Part shown: positions 1-8,877 of the stretch, one piece after another
How positions within the stretch are numbered: the stretch's first letter is position 1
Layout of the letters: every line of letters starts with the position of its first letter
DNA from: Syntrophus buswellii
GTDB taxonomy: Bacteria; Desulfobacterota; Syntrophia; Syntrophales; Syntrophaceae
Direction: 5' to 3'
Assembly (NCBI RefSeq): GCF_046097065.1
Contig: NZ_CP175563.1
Coordinates: 62,001 to 126,000 of the forward strand
DNA: 64,000 bases
The notes under the pieces: generated by a model
Seen by the model: the letters and a program-made list of their open reading frames with translations, nothing else
Databases searched by the model: none
What the model was told of the DNA's origin: nothing
Translations under genes and position numbers: made by a program

Positions 1-102
1 CGCCACAGCCAGAATCCCCCGCTTGGGGTCCAGAAAAAAGTCATCTTCGTTGTTCGGTCGGATGAGCCCTTTATCGGTTTGGCCGGCAATATTCACTTTC
101 AA
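1..102 (-). CDS. PP2C-type Ser/Thr protein phosphatase, N-terminal fragment
   Basis: Only the first 34 codons lie in the window. They read MKVNIAGQTDKGLIRPNNED, the usual opening of bacterial Stp1/PrpC PP2C phosphatases; the final Asp of the NED motif is a metal ligand in that family. A TTG at 102 is preferred as start because AGGAG (109-113) sits 6 nt upstream. The ATG at 108 touches the Shine-Dalgarno and is too close. The gene directly follows the Ser/Thr kinase at 112-2568, the common kinase/phosphatase pairing, so it probably reverses that kinase's phosphorylations. Confidence 0.85.
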   Translation of the reverse strand, partial: MKVNIAGQTDKGLIRPNNEDDFFLDPKRGILAVA

Positions 103-111
103 GATCATCTC

Positions 112-2568
112 CTAAATGTTGGCATAAACGGCGAGGTCAGAGACGAATTCGCCGCCATTCTGGTAGCGCTTCTCCAGGTCCTTCTCGATGGCTTTGTCCA
201 CGATGTCCGCAAAGAGCTCCGGCAGGTGAGGAGCCCGCTCCCTGAGAGGCTTGGGAGCCGTTGAAGTGATTTTGTACATGAGGGTCCCGATGCTGTCTCC
301 CTGGAATGGCTTTTCCCCGGTCAGCATTTCATAAAAAACGACGCCCAGAGAAAAAAGGTCCGAACGGCCGTCGATCTTCTGGCCCGAAATCTGTTCCGGC
401 GACATGTAGCTCGGCGTCCCAAGGACGGCGCCCGTCTGGGTCTTCGAAGAGCTCATGACGCGGGCGATTCCGAAATCGGCGACCCGGATCTCGCCATTAT
501 TGAGGATCATGATGTTCGAAGGTTTGATGTCCCTGTGCACAACCCCGTTTCGGTGGGCATAGTCCAAAGCGCCGGCCACGAGGCCTACGATCCGGACGAC
601 TTCCGGGATCGGCAGGAGGCTTTCCCGGCTGCAGTATCTGACAAGGTCCGTTCCGTCCAGCAGCTCCATGGCCATGTAGGCGAGATCGGAATCCTCCCCC
701 ACGTCATAGATGGTCACAATGTTGGGATGGGATAGCTTTCCCGCGGCTTCCGCCTCCAGGAAAAACCGCTTCTTGGTTTCCAGGAGCCTCTCTTCCTCAA
801 TCTCTTCATAGCGCAGTGTCTTGATCGCCACTTCCCTGTTTATCTTCGGATCCTTGCCCAGGTAAACCGTCCCCATGGCTCCGCGTCCAAGCTCCCGGCT
901 GATCTCGTAGCGTCCAATCGTCGGCTTGATTTCGGTTTCCTGCAGAATGACTGTATCATCCTTTCTGCTCCCGGCGGGCTGATGGTTGATGGTATCGCCC
1001 GCCAGTTTGATCCTCTGGATCCGGTCATTGATGTCCTTGAAGCTGCCGGCCTGGGCAATGTGGTTGTAAACGGCGGAAGCCTTTGAGAAAAGCCGCTTTC
1101 GTTCGAAGTCGAGTCCGAGATTGTACAGGAGCTCTTTCGTGGCTTTGTCCTCAACAGGGCACTTCCGGAATGTATCAAAGGCCATGTCCAGCATTCCCTG
1201 GCCCTGAAAGGAAAGCCCGAGCATTTTGCTGGCTTCCACGCTGTCCGCCTCGATGCTCTCCCGTGGGCTTTCGGAAAGGAGATAGTTCCGGGAGGCCGTA
1301 ACGAGATATCCGAGAATCAGGACCAACGCGGGATGGACGGGTTTTATCCAACAGCCGTGGCCGGCGAGGAGATAAACGGCCGACCCGCACCAGAGGGCCA
1401 GCATGGCCAGCATGGCGGCGGCGCTGTACAGGAAGTTCATCCTGGAGGTGATCAGGATGACCAGGCATCCGAACAGGACCATGCTTCCCAGTTCGAGCCA
1501 GATGGCCCATGAAGGCCGCGTGATGTGCTTCTGGTAGAGAATGTTGTTCACCGTGCTGGCGGTCCCGAGCCAGGACGGGGTGTCGGGCCCGATGGGGGTG
1601 GCCTGAAAAGATCCCAGGCCGGTGGCGTTGAGGACAAGAATCGCAATCCTGTTTTTAAAGACATCGGGCCGGACTTTGTGGTTGATGACATCCACAAAGG
1701 AATAAACAGGGACATCCCCGCCGTAATGGATCAGCATCTGATGCCTGTCAAAGGTGGGAATGCGGGCGCTGCCGATTTCCAACCCGTTTTCCAGGCGGAT
1801 GTGCTCCAGGTTGTATTTGAGGAACTTCAGGGTCAGCTGCAGGGCGAAGGAGGGGTAATAGCGATTTTCATAATGGATGAGCAGCGGTTCGCTGCGCACG
1901 GCGCCGTCCTTGTCGGGCTCCACGTTGGTGTGCCCCAGTGCCAGGGCCGGTTCCGCGAAGGCAGAAAGGGGCGAAATCAGTTCCCTGGCGGTCAGGCTCG
2001 GGGCCGTCGTGCTGAGCTTCACCGAATTCCGCATCAAATAATCGGGCAGGGCCTCCACCGCCGCGAGGGAGCCCCCCAGGACAAAGGACAGGGGGAGAAC
2101 GACCTGGTTGCTCTCAGCGATGGCTGCCGCTAGTATGGTGTCTTGATCCAGCCGCTCTTCCGCTTCTTTCAGGCTTGTGTAAAGCTGTCCGTTGCGGACG
2201 CCCTTTGATTCCAACCCGTTGAGAAGATTGCGAATCTCCTCAAGTCCCTGGCCTTGGTCCTTTTCGGAAAGGGGAATGGCAACCCCGATGACCCTGGTTC
2301 CGTAAGCTTTCAGTGTGCTGATCATCTGGGCGAGGTGTCCCCTGGACCAGGGCCAGCGGCCGATGGCGGCAATGCTGTTGTTGTCGATCCCGATGATGAC
2401 GACATTGGATGCCGGGGTCTTATCCTTCAAGGCGGAAATGGCATCATAGGCCTTGTATTCAAGTCGTTCCGTGGGGGTCCAACGCAGGATGCAGGCACCG
2501 GCCAGCAGAATGACAAGGAAAACAACGATGACCACATCTGCAGCGATCGAATTTTTAAGCCGGATCAT
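112..2568 (-). CDS. CHASE2-domain transmembrane Ser/Thr protein kinase
   Basis: 818 aa. An N-terminal membrane anchor (about residues 10-30) is followed by a long extracytoplasmic CHASE2-type sensor, about three membrane helices near residues 350-430, a short TPR-like helical linker, and a C-terminal Hanks-type kinase. The kinase shows the glycine loop LGRGAMGTVYLG, the catalytic loop HRDIKPSNIM and the metal-binding DFGIA. The start ATG at 2568 is chosen because AGGAGG lies 5 nt upstream; a longer frame to 2760 has no such site and adds non-homologous sequence. The PP2C phosphatase gene follows immediately. The architecture suggests an external stimulus is passed to cytoplasmic phosphorylation; the ligand cannot be read from the sequence. 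Confidence 0.92.
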   Translation of the reverse strand: MIRLKNSIAADVVIVVFLVILLAGACILRWTPTERLEYKAYDAISALKDKTPASNVVIIGIDNNSIAAIGRWPWSRGHLAQMISTLKAYGTRVIGVAIPLSEKDQGQGLEEIRNLLNGLESKGVRNGQLYTSLKEAEERLDQDTILAAAIAESNQVVLPLSFVLGGSLAAVEALPDYLMRNSVKLSTTAPSLTARELISPLSAFAEPALALGHTNVEPDKDGAVRSEPLLIHYENRYYPSFALQLTLKFLKYNLEHIRLENGLEIGSARIPTFDRHQMLIHYGGDVPVYSFVDVINHKVRPDVFKNRIAILVLNATGLGSFQATPIGPDTPSWLGTASTVNNILYQKHITRPSWAIWLELGSMVLFGCLVILITSRMNFLYSAAAMLAMLALWCGSAVYLLAGHGCWIKPVHPALVLILGYLVTASRNYLLSESPRESIEADSVEASKMLGLSFQGQGMLDMAFDTFRKCPVEDKATKELLYNLGLDFERKRLFSKASAVYNHIAQAGSFKDINDRIQRIKLAGDTINHQPAGSRKDDTVILQETEIKPTIGRYEISRELGRGAMGTVYLGKDPKINREVAIKTLRYEEIEEERLLETKKRFFLEAEAAGKLSHPNIVTIYDVGEDSDLAYMAMELLDGTDLVRYCSRESLLPIPEVVRIVGLVAGALDYAHRNGVVHRDIKPSNIMILNNGEIRVADFGIARVMSSSKTQTGAVLGTPSYMSPEQISGQKIDGRSDLFSLGVVFYEMLTGEKPFQGDSIGTLMYKITSTAPKPLRERAPHLPELFADIVDKAIEKDLEKRYQNGGEFVSDLAVYANI

Positions 2569-2907
2569 AATTCCTCCTGGTTCTTGTCCCACCCGCTTCG
2601 TAGTAAAGGGAGCGTCTCCGGTGATGGAAATTCCAACAGAAGCGTCAAAATATGATGTTTCATGAGAGGGACGAGGCGTTCGGCATTTTCCTGCGGATGT
2701 TCTTCCCTTCAGGTGCTGTTCTATGCAAAATGTGACCCCAGATATGAGCAGAGGCCCCATAAATTTTTTTGTGCCGATCCATCCTGGTTCTTTTATGATC
2801 CATCCATGGGATGCGGATTGCGGCAGAAGGCATAAAAAGGGGTGGAAAGCGGGTGCCCGTGCAATTCGGCGGGCCCCCGATCAGGGGATTCAGAGGGCGG
2901 AGTTTGT
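2569..2907. other. Intergenic gap, no gene recognised
   Basis: The 339 bp between two kinase genes hold only unconvincing frames in both directions. A small GC-rich dyad (CCCC, TGAT, CGGGG on the minus strand, about 2874-2888) lies just beyond the stop of the upstream kinase gene and may be a weak terminator, though no T-run follows it. Confidence 0.5.
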
Positions 2908-4722
2908 TCAATGGATCAGGACATTGAGATCGTCGATGATGGACTGATAGTCCTGATACCGGTCCTCCGGCTTCTTGGCCATCATCTTCCCTATGATATC
3001 CGATAGATCGCTTGACAGGATGGGGTTTCTCTTCTTCAGGGGAACCAGCTCCTCATGGAGGTGCTTGAACAGGATCGCTTCGACGTAGTCGCCTTCAAAG
3101 GGGGGAACGCCTGCAAAAACGTTGTAAAACGTGGCGCCCAGGGAATAGATGTCACTTCGGCAGTCCAGCGGCTGGCCCATAATGGAGTCCGGAGAGGCGA
3201 AAAGGGGTGAGCCGACCAGGCCCTCGGCCTTCTTTTTTCTGCCGGTTCCGTCATTGACGATGGCGACTCCGAAGTCCACGACCTTCAAGATGCCCTGGTC
3301 GTCAATCATGATGTTGGCGGGCTTGATGTCCCGGTGGACGATGTTCTGCCGGCTGACGAAATCCAGCGTCCGGCAGATGGTGATGAAGTGTTCCAGCCCT
3401 TTGGCGGTGTTGAGATTATTGCGGTCCTTGATGATGTCTGCCAGGGTCCCCCCATTGATCAGCTCCATGGCGAAGTAGAGGACATCCTCGACCTGGTCGA
3501 TGTAGTAGATCTGTGCAATGTTGGGATGGGTAAAACGGGAGACGAGGCGCGCCTCCTTGACAAACATGTCTCTGTAGGACGCGATGGAGGAGAGATTGTA
3601 GGAGATGACCTTGAGGGCCACGTTCCGTTCAAGGACAACATCCCATCCCTTAAAAACACCCCCCATGCCTCCGGCGCCGATAAAAGACACCGCCTTGTAG
3701 TTTCCCAGTTTCTTTCCCACCAGGCTGCGATAAAACTTGATTTCCAGCGCCTTTTCGCTTCTGGGCTCGCTGGAATGGTTCAATAGCGGATCGGCAGGCG
3801 CCTTCCTGTTGTCCGCCATCCGGATGATCATGTCGGCGTGAATTTTTTTCTGGATGGGCCTGTCCACCTCTGCAGATGGCTTTTTGACTGCGGACTTTTT
3901 CCCCTCCTCCTTCAGATTGACGACGTAATCGTATGTTTCGATCCAGTCGATAGACTGCTCCGTTTCCACCCCTATTTCCGCCGACAGCTTGTGGTTGTTG
4001 ATGGAAATGTGCCGGATGTGGCTCTCGACGACGCATGTCCCGCAAGGCAGGGAGAACCGGATGTAAAGGGCCATGCCGAGCCGCCCGAGCAGGGAGGTTT
4101 CTATCAGCAGGCCCTGCCTGCTGATGTTTTTTATTCGTCCCGGAAGCCAGAGAATGGAATCGCGGGATAGTTCGATGTTCACCGTCTGTTTGGGGACCAG
4201 CCTTTCGCTTTTCCGGCACTCGGCCGGCGGCGGCGAAGAAGCGGCCTCCGGGGGCGGGGCAATGGATTGGTGAAACCCTTCGCCGGGCAATGCGGATATT
4301 CCCGCCCTGCCGGTCTTGGCGGGCAGTGTTTCAGCGATGCGTTTCATCAGGACGTTCGGGGCCCCGCTGTCCGGCGTATAGACGATGAAATCGGCGGCCC
4401 CCATGCCGAAAGCCTTCCCGGCGTTCCCTTGATCGTGGACGGGCACGAAAAAGACAAAGGGAATTTTCTTCAAGAGGGGAGTGTGCTTGATAAACTCCAG
4501 GAATTCATAGCCGCTGGAATCCTCCAGTTCGCTGTCGCAGATGATGAGCGCTACGGAATTGTTGGAGAGCAGATTCAGGGCGCTGCTCATGGCGGTGGCG
4601 GTAAGCACCGGGTATCCGGCCCCGAGGAGAGATTTGCAGACCACGTTCAGAAATTTCTTGTCGCGGTTGACTAACAGAATGTAGCTTCTAAGGTCCATAG
4701 ATCTCGACATGAAGATATCCAT
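2908..4722 (-). CDS. Receiver-PilZ-Ser/Thr kinase fusion protein
   Basis: 604 aa with three modules: a receiver-like domain (about 13-130), a PilZ-like domain (about 168-258, with an RKSER motif resembling the RxxxR c-di-GMP motif and a later NISRQGLLIE strand), and a Hanks-type kinase (about 332-600; HRDIKPANIM, DFGVA). The receiver is degenerate. One residue of the acidic pair is Asn (VNRD), the switch Thr/Ser is Val, and the conserved Lys before Pro is Thr. Phosphorylation of the receiver is therefore doubtful, while the kinase motifs look intact. No strong Shine-Dalgarno marks the start; internal ATGs at codons 5 and 9 are alternatives. Soluble, no membrane segment. Probably integrates c-di-GMP with Ser/Thr phosphorylation (inference). 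Confidence 0.88.
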   Translation of the reverse strand: MDIFMSRSMDLRSYILLVNRDKKFLNVVCKSLLGAGYPVLTATAMSSALNLLSNNSVALIICDSELEDSSGYEFLEFIKHTPLLKKIPFVFFVPVHDQGNAGKAFGMGAADFIVYTPDSGAPNVLMKRIAETLPAKTGRAGISALPGEGFHQSIAPPPEAASSPPPAECRKSERLVPKQTVNIELSRDSILWLPGRIKNISRQGLLIETSLLGRLGMALYIRFSLPCGTCVVESHIRHISINNHKLSAEIGVETEQSIDWIETYDYVVNLKEEGKKSAVKKPSAEVDRPIQKKIHADMIIRMADNRKAPADPLLNHSSEPRSEKALEIKFYRSLVGKKLGNYKAVSFIGAGGMGGVFKGWDVVLERNVALKVISYNLSSIASYRDMFVKEARLVSRFTHPNIAQIYYIDQVEDVLYFAMELINGGTLADIIKDRNNLNTAKGLEHFITICRTLDFVSRQNIVHRDIKPANIMIDDQGILKVVDFGVAIVNDGTGRKKKAEGLVGSPLFASPDSIMGQPLDCRSDIYSLGATFYNVFAGVPPFEGDYVEAILFKHLHEELVPLKKRNPILSSDLSDIIGKMMAKKPEDRYQDYQSIIDDLNVLIH

Positions 4723-4777
4723 TGGAAGTCACTGTTTTGAAGTGCAGGGGTCCTGGTGCATGGGCCTTGGATCGATC

Positions 4778-5623
4778 TCAGGACAGGGTCGTTTTCGGTT
4801 TGATGCAGACATGCAGGGCAAAGGACTGTGTCCCGACCTGGAAGATCAGCACGGCGACGGAGGTGTTCTGCAGATAGCCGATCTGGTGGCCGGGGCCGAC
4901 GACGACCGAGGGAAGCGATATTTCGAAATGGTACGGTGTTCCCACAAATTCCTTTTTCGTGGAGCCGCTGATCATGTTTATGATTTCGCTGACTCCGTCA
5001 TGGATCAATTCCGCATCGATTTCCCCCTCTTCCATTCCCATCATCTTCGCGACGATCGATTTGGCCAGATCCCAGTAGAACGTGACCACGAGCGTTCCCT
5101 CGGCATTGCCGGAAAGCCCCATGATGCCGGAAACGTCACCGAAGATTCTGATGGTATTGGAGAAGTAGACTTTCTTGAACTCCACATGGATGGAGGCCAT
5201 GGTCTGCAGGATATGGCAGGTATTTTTGATGAAGGGGTCCAGGTATTCGAATTCCTCTTCGAGGGGCTCCCTGCCGGGGATCAGGTATCCGTTCATGATG
5301 TGCCTGCAGGCGGGCAGGGGATCGGACAGGGACAGGACTTCCGTTGCTCCGGCGATGATGTAGGGTTGCGACGGGATGTCTTTTTTCCGCGCGTTGATGA
5401 GAATGATGGGAATATTCTGAAAATTGCATGCATACCGAAGCTTGCAGATCTGCTGCACAACGTGTTCCTGGTTTCTGCCCATTTCCAGAATGATCATCTG
5501 ATAGCCGTTGAGGGCGATCCCGTCATGAAATTGTTCATATTGAACATCGTCGTTTCCCCCGAACAGCCCGGAAACAACTTTTTCGACCTTTGGACTGCAG
5601 TCAATTCCAAGTATTCTCTTCAT
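4778..5623 (-). CDS. Receiver-like/CheX-domain protein
   Basis: 281 aa. The N-terminal about 115 residues have receiver-like layout, but the expected phospho-Asp is Glu (IILEMG). The C-terminal half (about 130-281) matches CheX/CheC-type phosphatases, including the helix with Glu and Asn (SEIINMISG) used for CheY-P dephosphorylation in that family. The start at 5623 is chosen because GGAG lies 9 nt upstream; the frame extends to 5638. The neighbour at 5744-6115 is a stand-alone CheY-type receiver, a plausible substrate. Not linked here to any chemotaxis kinase. Confidence 0.8.
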   Translation of the reverse strand: MKRILGIDCSPKVEKVVSGLFGGNDDVQYEQFHDGIALNGYQMIILEMGRNQEHVVQQICKLRYACNFQNIPIILINARKKDIPSQPYIIAGATEVLSLSDPLPACRHIMNGYLIPGREPLEEEFEYLDPFIKNTCHILQTMASIHVEFKKVYFSNTIRIFGDVSGIMGLSGNAEGTLVVTFYWDLAKSIVAKMMGMEEGEIDAELIHDGVSEIINMISGSTKKEFVGTPYHFEISLPSVVVGPGHQIGYLQNTSVAVLIFQVGTQSFALHVCIKPKTTLS

Positions 5624-5743
5624 AGAATCCATCTCCATTTTCTGTTTCTGGTAAATTAGCCGGACCGCCTGATGGATTTCCGGGAGCTGTGACCCGGCCC
5701 GTCATGCCATGGCGCTTCTGAACAGATTCTGTGTTCAGGGGAG

Positions 5744-6115
5744 TCAGTGTTTTTCCAGCACCTGATGAATGGCATCGGTCAGCTGATCCGCGGTAAAGGG
5801 CTTGGTGAGATAACCCTGGGCGCCGGCGCGGATCGCTTCCTGTATCCGGTCTTCTTCAGATTCCGTCGATATCATCAAGACGGGAATCTTTTTGAAGCGA
5901 TCGTCGCCGCGCATTTTTCTGATGACGTCGATGCCGCTCACAAGAGGCATGTTCCAGTCCAGGAGAACCAGATTGATCTCGCCGCCGCTTGCTTCCAGAA
6001 GGCTCAGCGCCTCCCTGCCGTTGCCGGCCTGCACGGCTTCGAAACCAATCGATGCGGCGGTCTTTTCGATAATGCCGCGTATTAAACGTGAATCATCTGC
6101 AACAATCGCTTTCAT
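5744..6115 (-). CDS. CheY-type single-domain response regulator
   Basis: 123 aa, one complete receiver domain. The acidic pair (ADDSR), phospho-Asp (LLDWNMP), switch residue (MIST) and conserved Lys (TKPF) are all present, so it should be phosphorylatable. No output domain, so it acts by protein contact. Purine-rich GGGGGAAGAGGG precedes the ATG. It sits next to the CheX-like protein gene, suggesting a phosphorylation/dephosphorylation pair. The cognate histidine kinase is not in the window. Confidence 0.92.
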   Translation of the reverse strand: MKAIVADDSRLIRGIIEKTAASIGFEAVQAGNGREALSLLEASGGEINLVLLDWNMPLVSGIDVIRKMRGDDRFKKIPVLMISTESEEDRIQEAIRAGAQGYLTKPFTADQLTDAIHQVLEKH

Positions 6116-6637
6116 CCCTCTTCCCCCTTTTGCATAGTCGTGTTCCTTATTTTTTCAGAGCAATCACCACATCGGGATTGACTTTTCGGATGATGACCCT
6201 AAACTGGGCATGACGTCCATTGCGGTACGGTCAAGGTCAAACAATGTTCCCAAGGCTTTTCCGGCTAAAGCATCTTTTTCCTTCATGCTATAACTGTTCC
6301 GCCTGTGCGGTCCGGCCGGGTCGGGTATGATATTTGTCTGCCTTCATGGTCACGAATCTTTTCCGTGATCATGACCTACAGGGTGCGGATCGGATGCAGG
6401 GCCGCCGTCCGATGCGATCAGGAGAAGATGGCGGATGTATGATAAAAATCACCTTCGGAAGTCATCGACTTGACGACTGAACATTCTCTCTCCGGGTGGA
6501 AGGGAGAGAAAGAATGACGCTGTACGTCAATAAATCATGTCCTTGTCTGTTTTGTGCCGAGATGATGGCGGCGCTCGTCAGGGGGCCGGATCGGCTTGAA
6601 GCGCAGGCCGCCCGTGCAGGGAAGGGAGATTTAACGG
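6116..6637. other. Intergenic gap, no gene recognised
   Basis: About 520 bp between divergent genes. It holds an imperfect 9-bp hairpin (ATGGTCACG with CGTGATCAT, about 6345-6373). A minus-strand 40-codon ATG frame is present at about 6166-6288, with a neighbouring frame ending in IIRKVNPDVVIALKK. These two could be a frameshifted remnant, but no family is recognised. Otherwise nothing supportable is seen. Confidence 0.4.
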
Positions 6638-7135
6638 GTGTTGAACGTGAACCGTTCGGAAGGGATGATCCCGGCGGTATCGTCCCTCGAGGAAAGAGCG
6701 GAGCTGCTGGAGCGCAGCCAATGGATGCCGGAACTGAGCTGGCGGCAGGTGGAAAATTTAGCCCGCTATCTCCAGGGAGCCAGAACGGTCAGGGGCGGCA
6801 CGATTATTCATGAAGGCTCCCGGGAGGCGTTCATGTGTATCCTGGCGGAGGGGCGGGTTCACATCATCAAGGAGGATGTGGAAGGAAGGGAGAAGCTGCT
6901 GTCTGTCATAACGAGGGGTCAGACCTTCGGCGAAATGTCCCTCTTTGACGGGGAGCCGCGCTCCGCTTCGGTGAAGGCTGCCGAAGATACGACCGTGCTG
7001 GTCCTGACCCGGGCGAATCTTCACCGGCTTATGGAAGAGGCCCCCATCCTCGGGGCAAAAATCCTGTACAAGCTGGGCCGCCTGATGAGCCAGAGGCTGC
7101 GTATGACCAGCGGGAAACTGGTGGACCACCTGTGA
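6638..7135 (+). CDS. Cyclic nucleotide-binding domain protein
   Basis: 165 aa, essentially one CNMP-binding (CRP/PKA-like) domain. The phosphate-binding cassette is FGEMSLFDGEPRSASV, with the Glu and Arg that contact cyclic nucleotides in this family. No DNA-binding helix-turn-helix follows; the protein ends in a short helix, so it is a sensor or adaptor rather than a CRP-type transcription factor. GTG start at 6638 with GGGAG about 9 nt upstream; TTG at 6641 is possible. It lies among response-regulator genes. Ligand unknown. Confidence 0.85.
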   Translation: MLNVNRSEGMIPAVSSLEERAELLERSQWMPELSWRQVENLARYLQGARTVRGGTIIHEGSREAFMCILAEGRVHIIKEDVEGREKLLSVITRGQTFGEMSLFDGEPRSASVKAAEDTTVLVLTRANLHRLMEEAPILGAKILYKLGRLMSQRLRMTSGKLVDHL

Positions 7136-7202
7136 CGGGAAGCGGCATTTTTCCTCCACAGGCCCGGAATGGCGGAATGTTTAGCCGCCCCGTTTCGAGC
7201 GT

Positions 7203-7565
7203 TCAGTTCCCGGCGGGAAACGCAGGCGAAATATGTTCCAGTGCGGCCTGGAGTTTCTCCAGGGGAAAGGGTTTTCTGAAATAGATGTCTGCACCGGCTT
7301 CCTGGAACTTTTGCACCTCCAGGCAGCCGGTGATCCCGATAATGTACATGTGGGGATATCGGAAACAAATCTGTTTGCACAACTCAAAACCGGTCATTCC
7401 GGGCATCTGAGCATCAGTTATGACAACATCGTAAGGACTCTGCTGCAGCATTTTCAGAGCTTGCATGCCGTTGTTCGCCTTGGCGGCGGAATAGCCCCAG
7501 AGGGAGACGCTGGATTCCAGCAGATCGACTATTTCCATGTCATCGTCAACGATTAGTATGTTCAT
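7203..7565 (-). CDS. Single-domain response regulator
   Basis: 120 aa receiver with acidic pair VDDD, phospho-Asp in ITDAQMPGMTG, switch Thr in GITG and Lys in RKPF. Start ATG at 7565 follows AAGGA with 6-nt spacing; a longer frame reaching 7646 lacks homology in its first 27 codons. No output domain. Convergent with the cNMP-binding gene. Probably part of the dense two-component and kinase network in the first 8 kb. Confidence 0.9.
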   Translation of the reverse strand: MNILIVDDDMEIVDLLESSVSLWGYSAAKANNGMQALKMLQQSPYDVVITDAQMPGMTGFELCKQICFRYPHMYIIGITGCLEVQKFQEAGADIYFRKPFPLEKLQAALEHISPAFPAGN

Positions 7566-7776
7566 GTTCCGTCCTTTTTTACGTGGATTTGTTCCGGCTC
7601 TGATGCCTTGGGAACCCTTTGCGTCCAGGATGGGATTCTTCTGCAACGTTCTCCCGTTGAGATGACTTCTTAGAATGATGCTGAAAAATTTCCTATCAAG
7701 GAAAAGCTTATTTTAGAGGATTTATGTCCTTATTTTTTTCTAAGGGAATGGATGAGAAAAGAGACATTGGAGGAAC

Positions 7777-8652
7777 TTGTCCGCTTTAAGTTTCCTGCTA
7801 TCCTTAATCGCCGCCCTGAGCCTGGCAACGTCCGACGCCTTGACCAAGCGATTTTTCAGTGACCGGCCCGCCTATGAAATGGGGCTGATCCGCCTGGCCT
7901 ACACGCTTCCCTGGCTGATCGGCGCGTCGTTCTTCATTTCACCCGCCCGGACGGATGCCGTTTTCTGGGCCTGTGTCCTGGCGGGCCTGCCCCTGGAGGT
8001 GCTCGCCTTCCTGTGCTACATGAAGGCCCTGAAAGTGTCCCCCCTCTCCCTCTCGGTGCCTTTCCTGGCCTTTACGCCCGGCTTCATCCTCGTCACCGGC
8101 TGGTTTCTTCTCGGGGAAACCGTCCGGATGGGCGGGTTGGCCGGAATCCTTATGATCATCGCCGGTTCGTACTGCCTCAACATATCTTCCTTCAAGCTGG
8201 GGGCTTTGCAGCCCGTGCTCGCCGTTTTCCGGGAGCCCGGCTCCCGGCTGATGCTGCTGGTTTCCTTCATCTATGCCTTTACGGCCACCCTGGGGAAGCT
8301 GGCCGTTCTGCACTCAAGCCCGAGCTACTTCGGCATTGTTTATTATCTGATCCTCACGGCGCTGATGTTGGCGGGCCTGGCCTTCACGGGGAAGAGGCCG
8401 GACAGGATCCTGAGAACGCGGAATCCTGGAATGGCACTGGTTCTTGGCGGAATGGTGGCCGTGACGATCTTCAGCCACATGCTGGCTATTTCGTTGACCC
8501 AGGCGGCTTACATGATCGCGCTGAAGAGGACCAGCCTCCTGTTCGGCGTGCTGTACGGAGCCTGGTGGTTTCGGGAAGAAAAGATCGGGGAAAGGATGAC
8601 GGGAGCCACGCTCATGGTGACGGGAGCCCTCCTGATCGGTCTGACCGGTTAG
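7777..8652 (+). CDS. EamA/DMT-family transporter
   Basis: 291 aa with about ten hydrophobic segments arranged as two EamA repeats. The second repeat carries the typical late motif GVLYGAWWFREEKIGERMTGA (here split: GVLYGAWWF, then EKIGERM) seen in drug/metabolite exporters of this superfamily. TTG start with GGAGG just upstream. Substrate unknown. Its stop codon overlaps the minus-strand end of the glycosyltransferase remnant. Confidence 0.88.
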   Translation: MSALSFLLSLIAALSLATSDALTKRFFSDRPAYEMGLIRLAYTLPWLIGASFFISPARTDAVFWACVLAGLPLEVLAFLCYMKALKVSPLSLSVPFLAFTPGFILVTGWFLLGETVRMGGLAGILMIIAGSYCLNISSFKLGALQPVLAVFREPGSRLMLLVSFIYAFTATLGKLAVLHSSPSYFGIVYYLILTALMLAGLAFTGKRPDRILRTRNPGMALVLGGMVAVTIFSHMLAISLTQAAYMIALKRTSLLFGVLYGAWWFREEKIGERMTGATLMVTGALLIGLTG

Positions 8653-8877
8653 CCGAGGAGCGTGTCCCGGGGGCTGAGGGCATCGTCATTGCCGGTTTCG
8701 GATGAATATGCGTCCAGGATGGTTGCATAGAACTCCGTCATCCTGGAGGCGCACAGCCGGCTGCAGAAGGCGGGCGCCGTTTGAAGGGCGGCCTGCCGCC
8801 AGCGTCAGAACGGATCGGGCGACCCCTCCGATCTGCGGGATGGATATATTCGTGAACATGCAGACTTTCACCGTCAC
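8649..8877 (-). pseudogene. Remnant of a family 4 glycosyltransferase (internal deletion)
   Basis: The first about 25 codons read VKVCMFTNISIPQIGGVARS, matching the N-terminal strand and Gly-rich loop of GT4 glycosyltransferases. About 20 codons later a +1 frame continues as CASRMTEFYATILDAYSS, resembling such an enzyme's C-terminal helix, and stops at 8649-8651. The several hundred residues between are missing, so the gene seems to have lost its core and shifted frame at the junction. Start GTG 8877 or 8871. The stop overlaps the convergent transporter stop by 2 nt. Confidence 0.6.

Noticed and set aside
6496..6813. 105-codon frame overlapping the cNMP-binding gene
   Set aside because: Overlaps the start of a clear domain gene in another frame and has no domain of its own.
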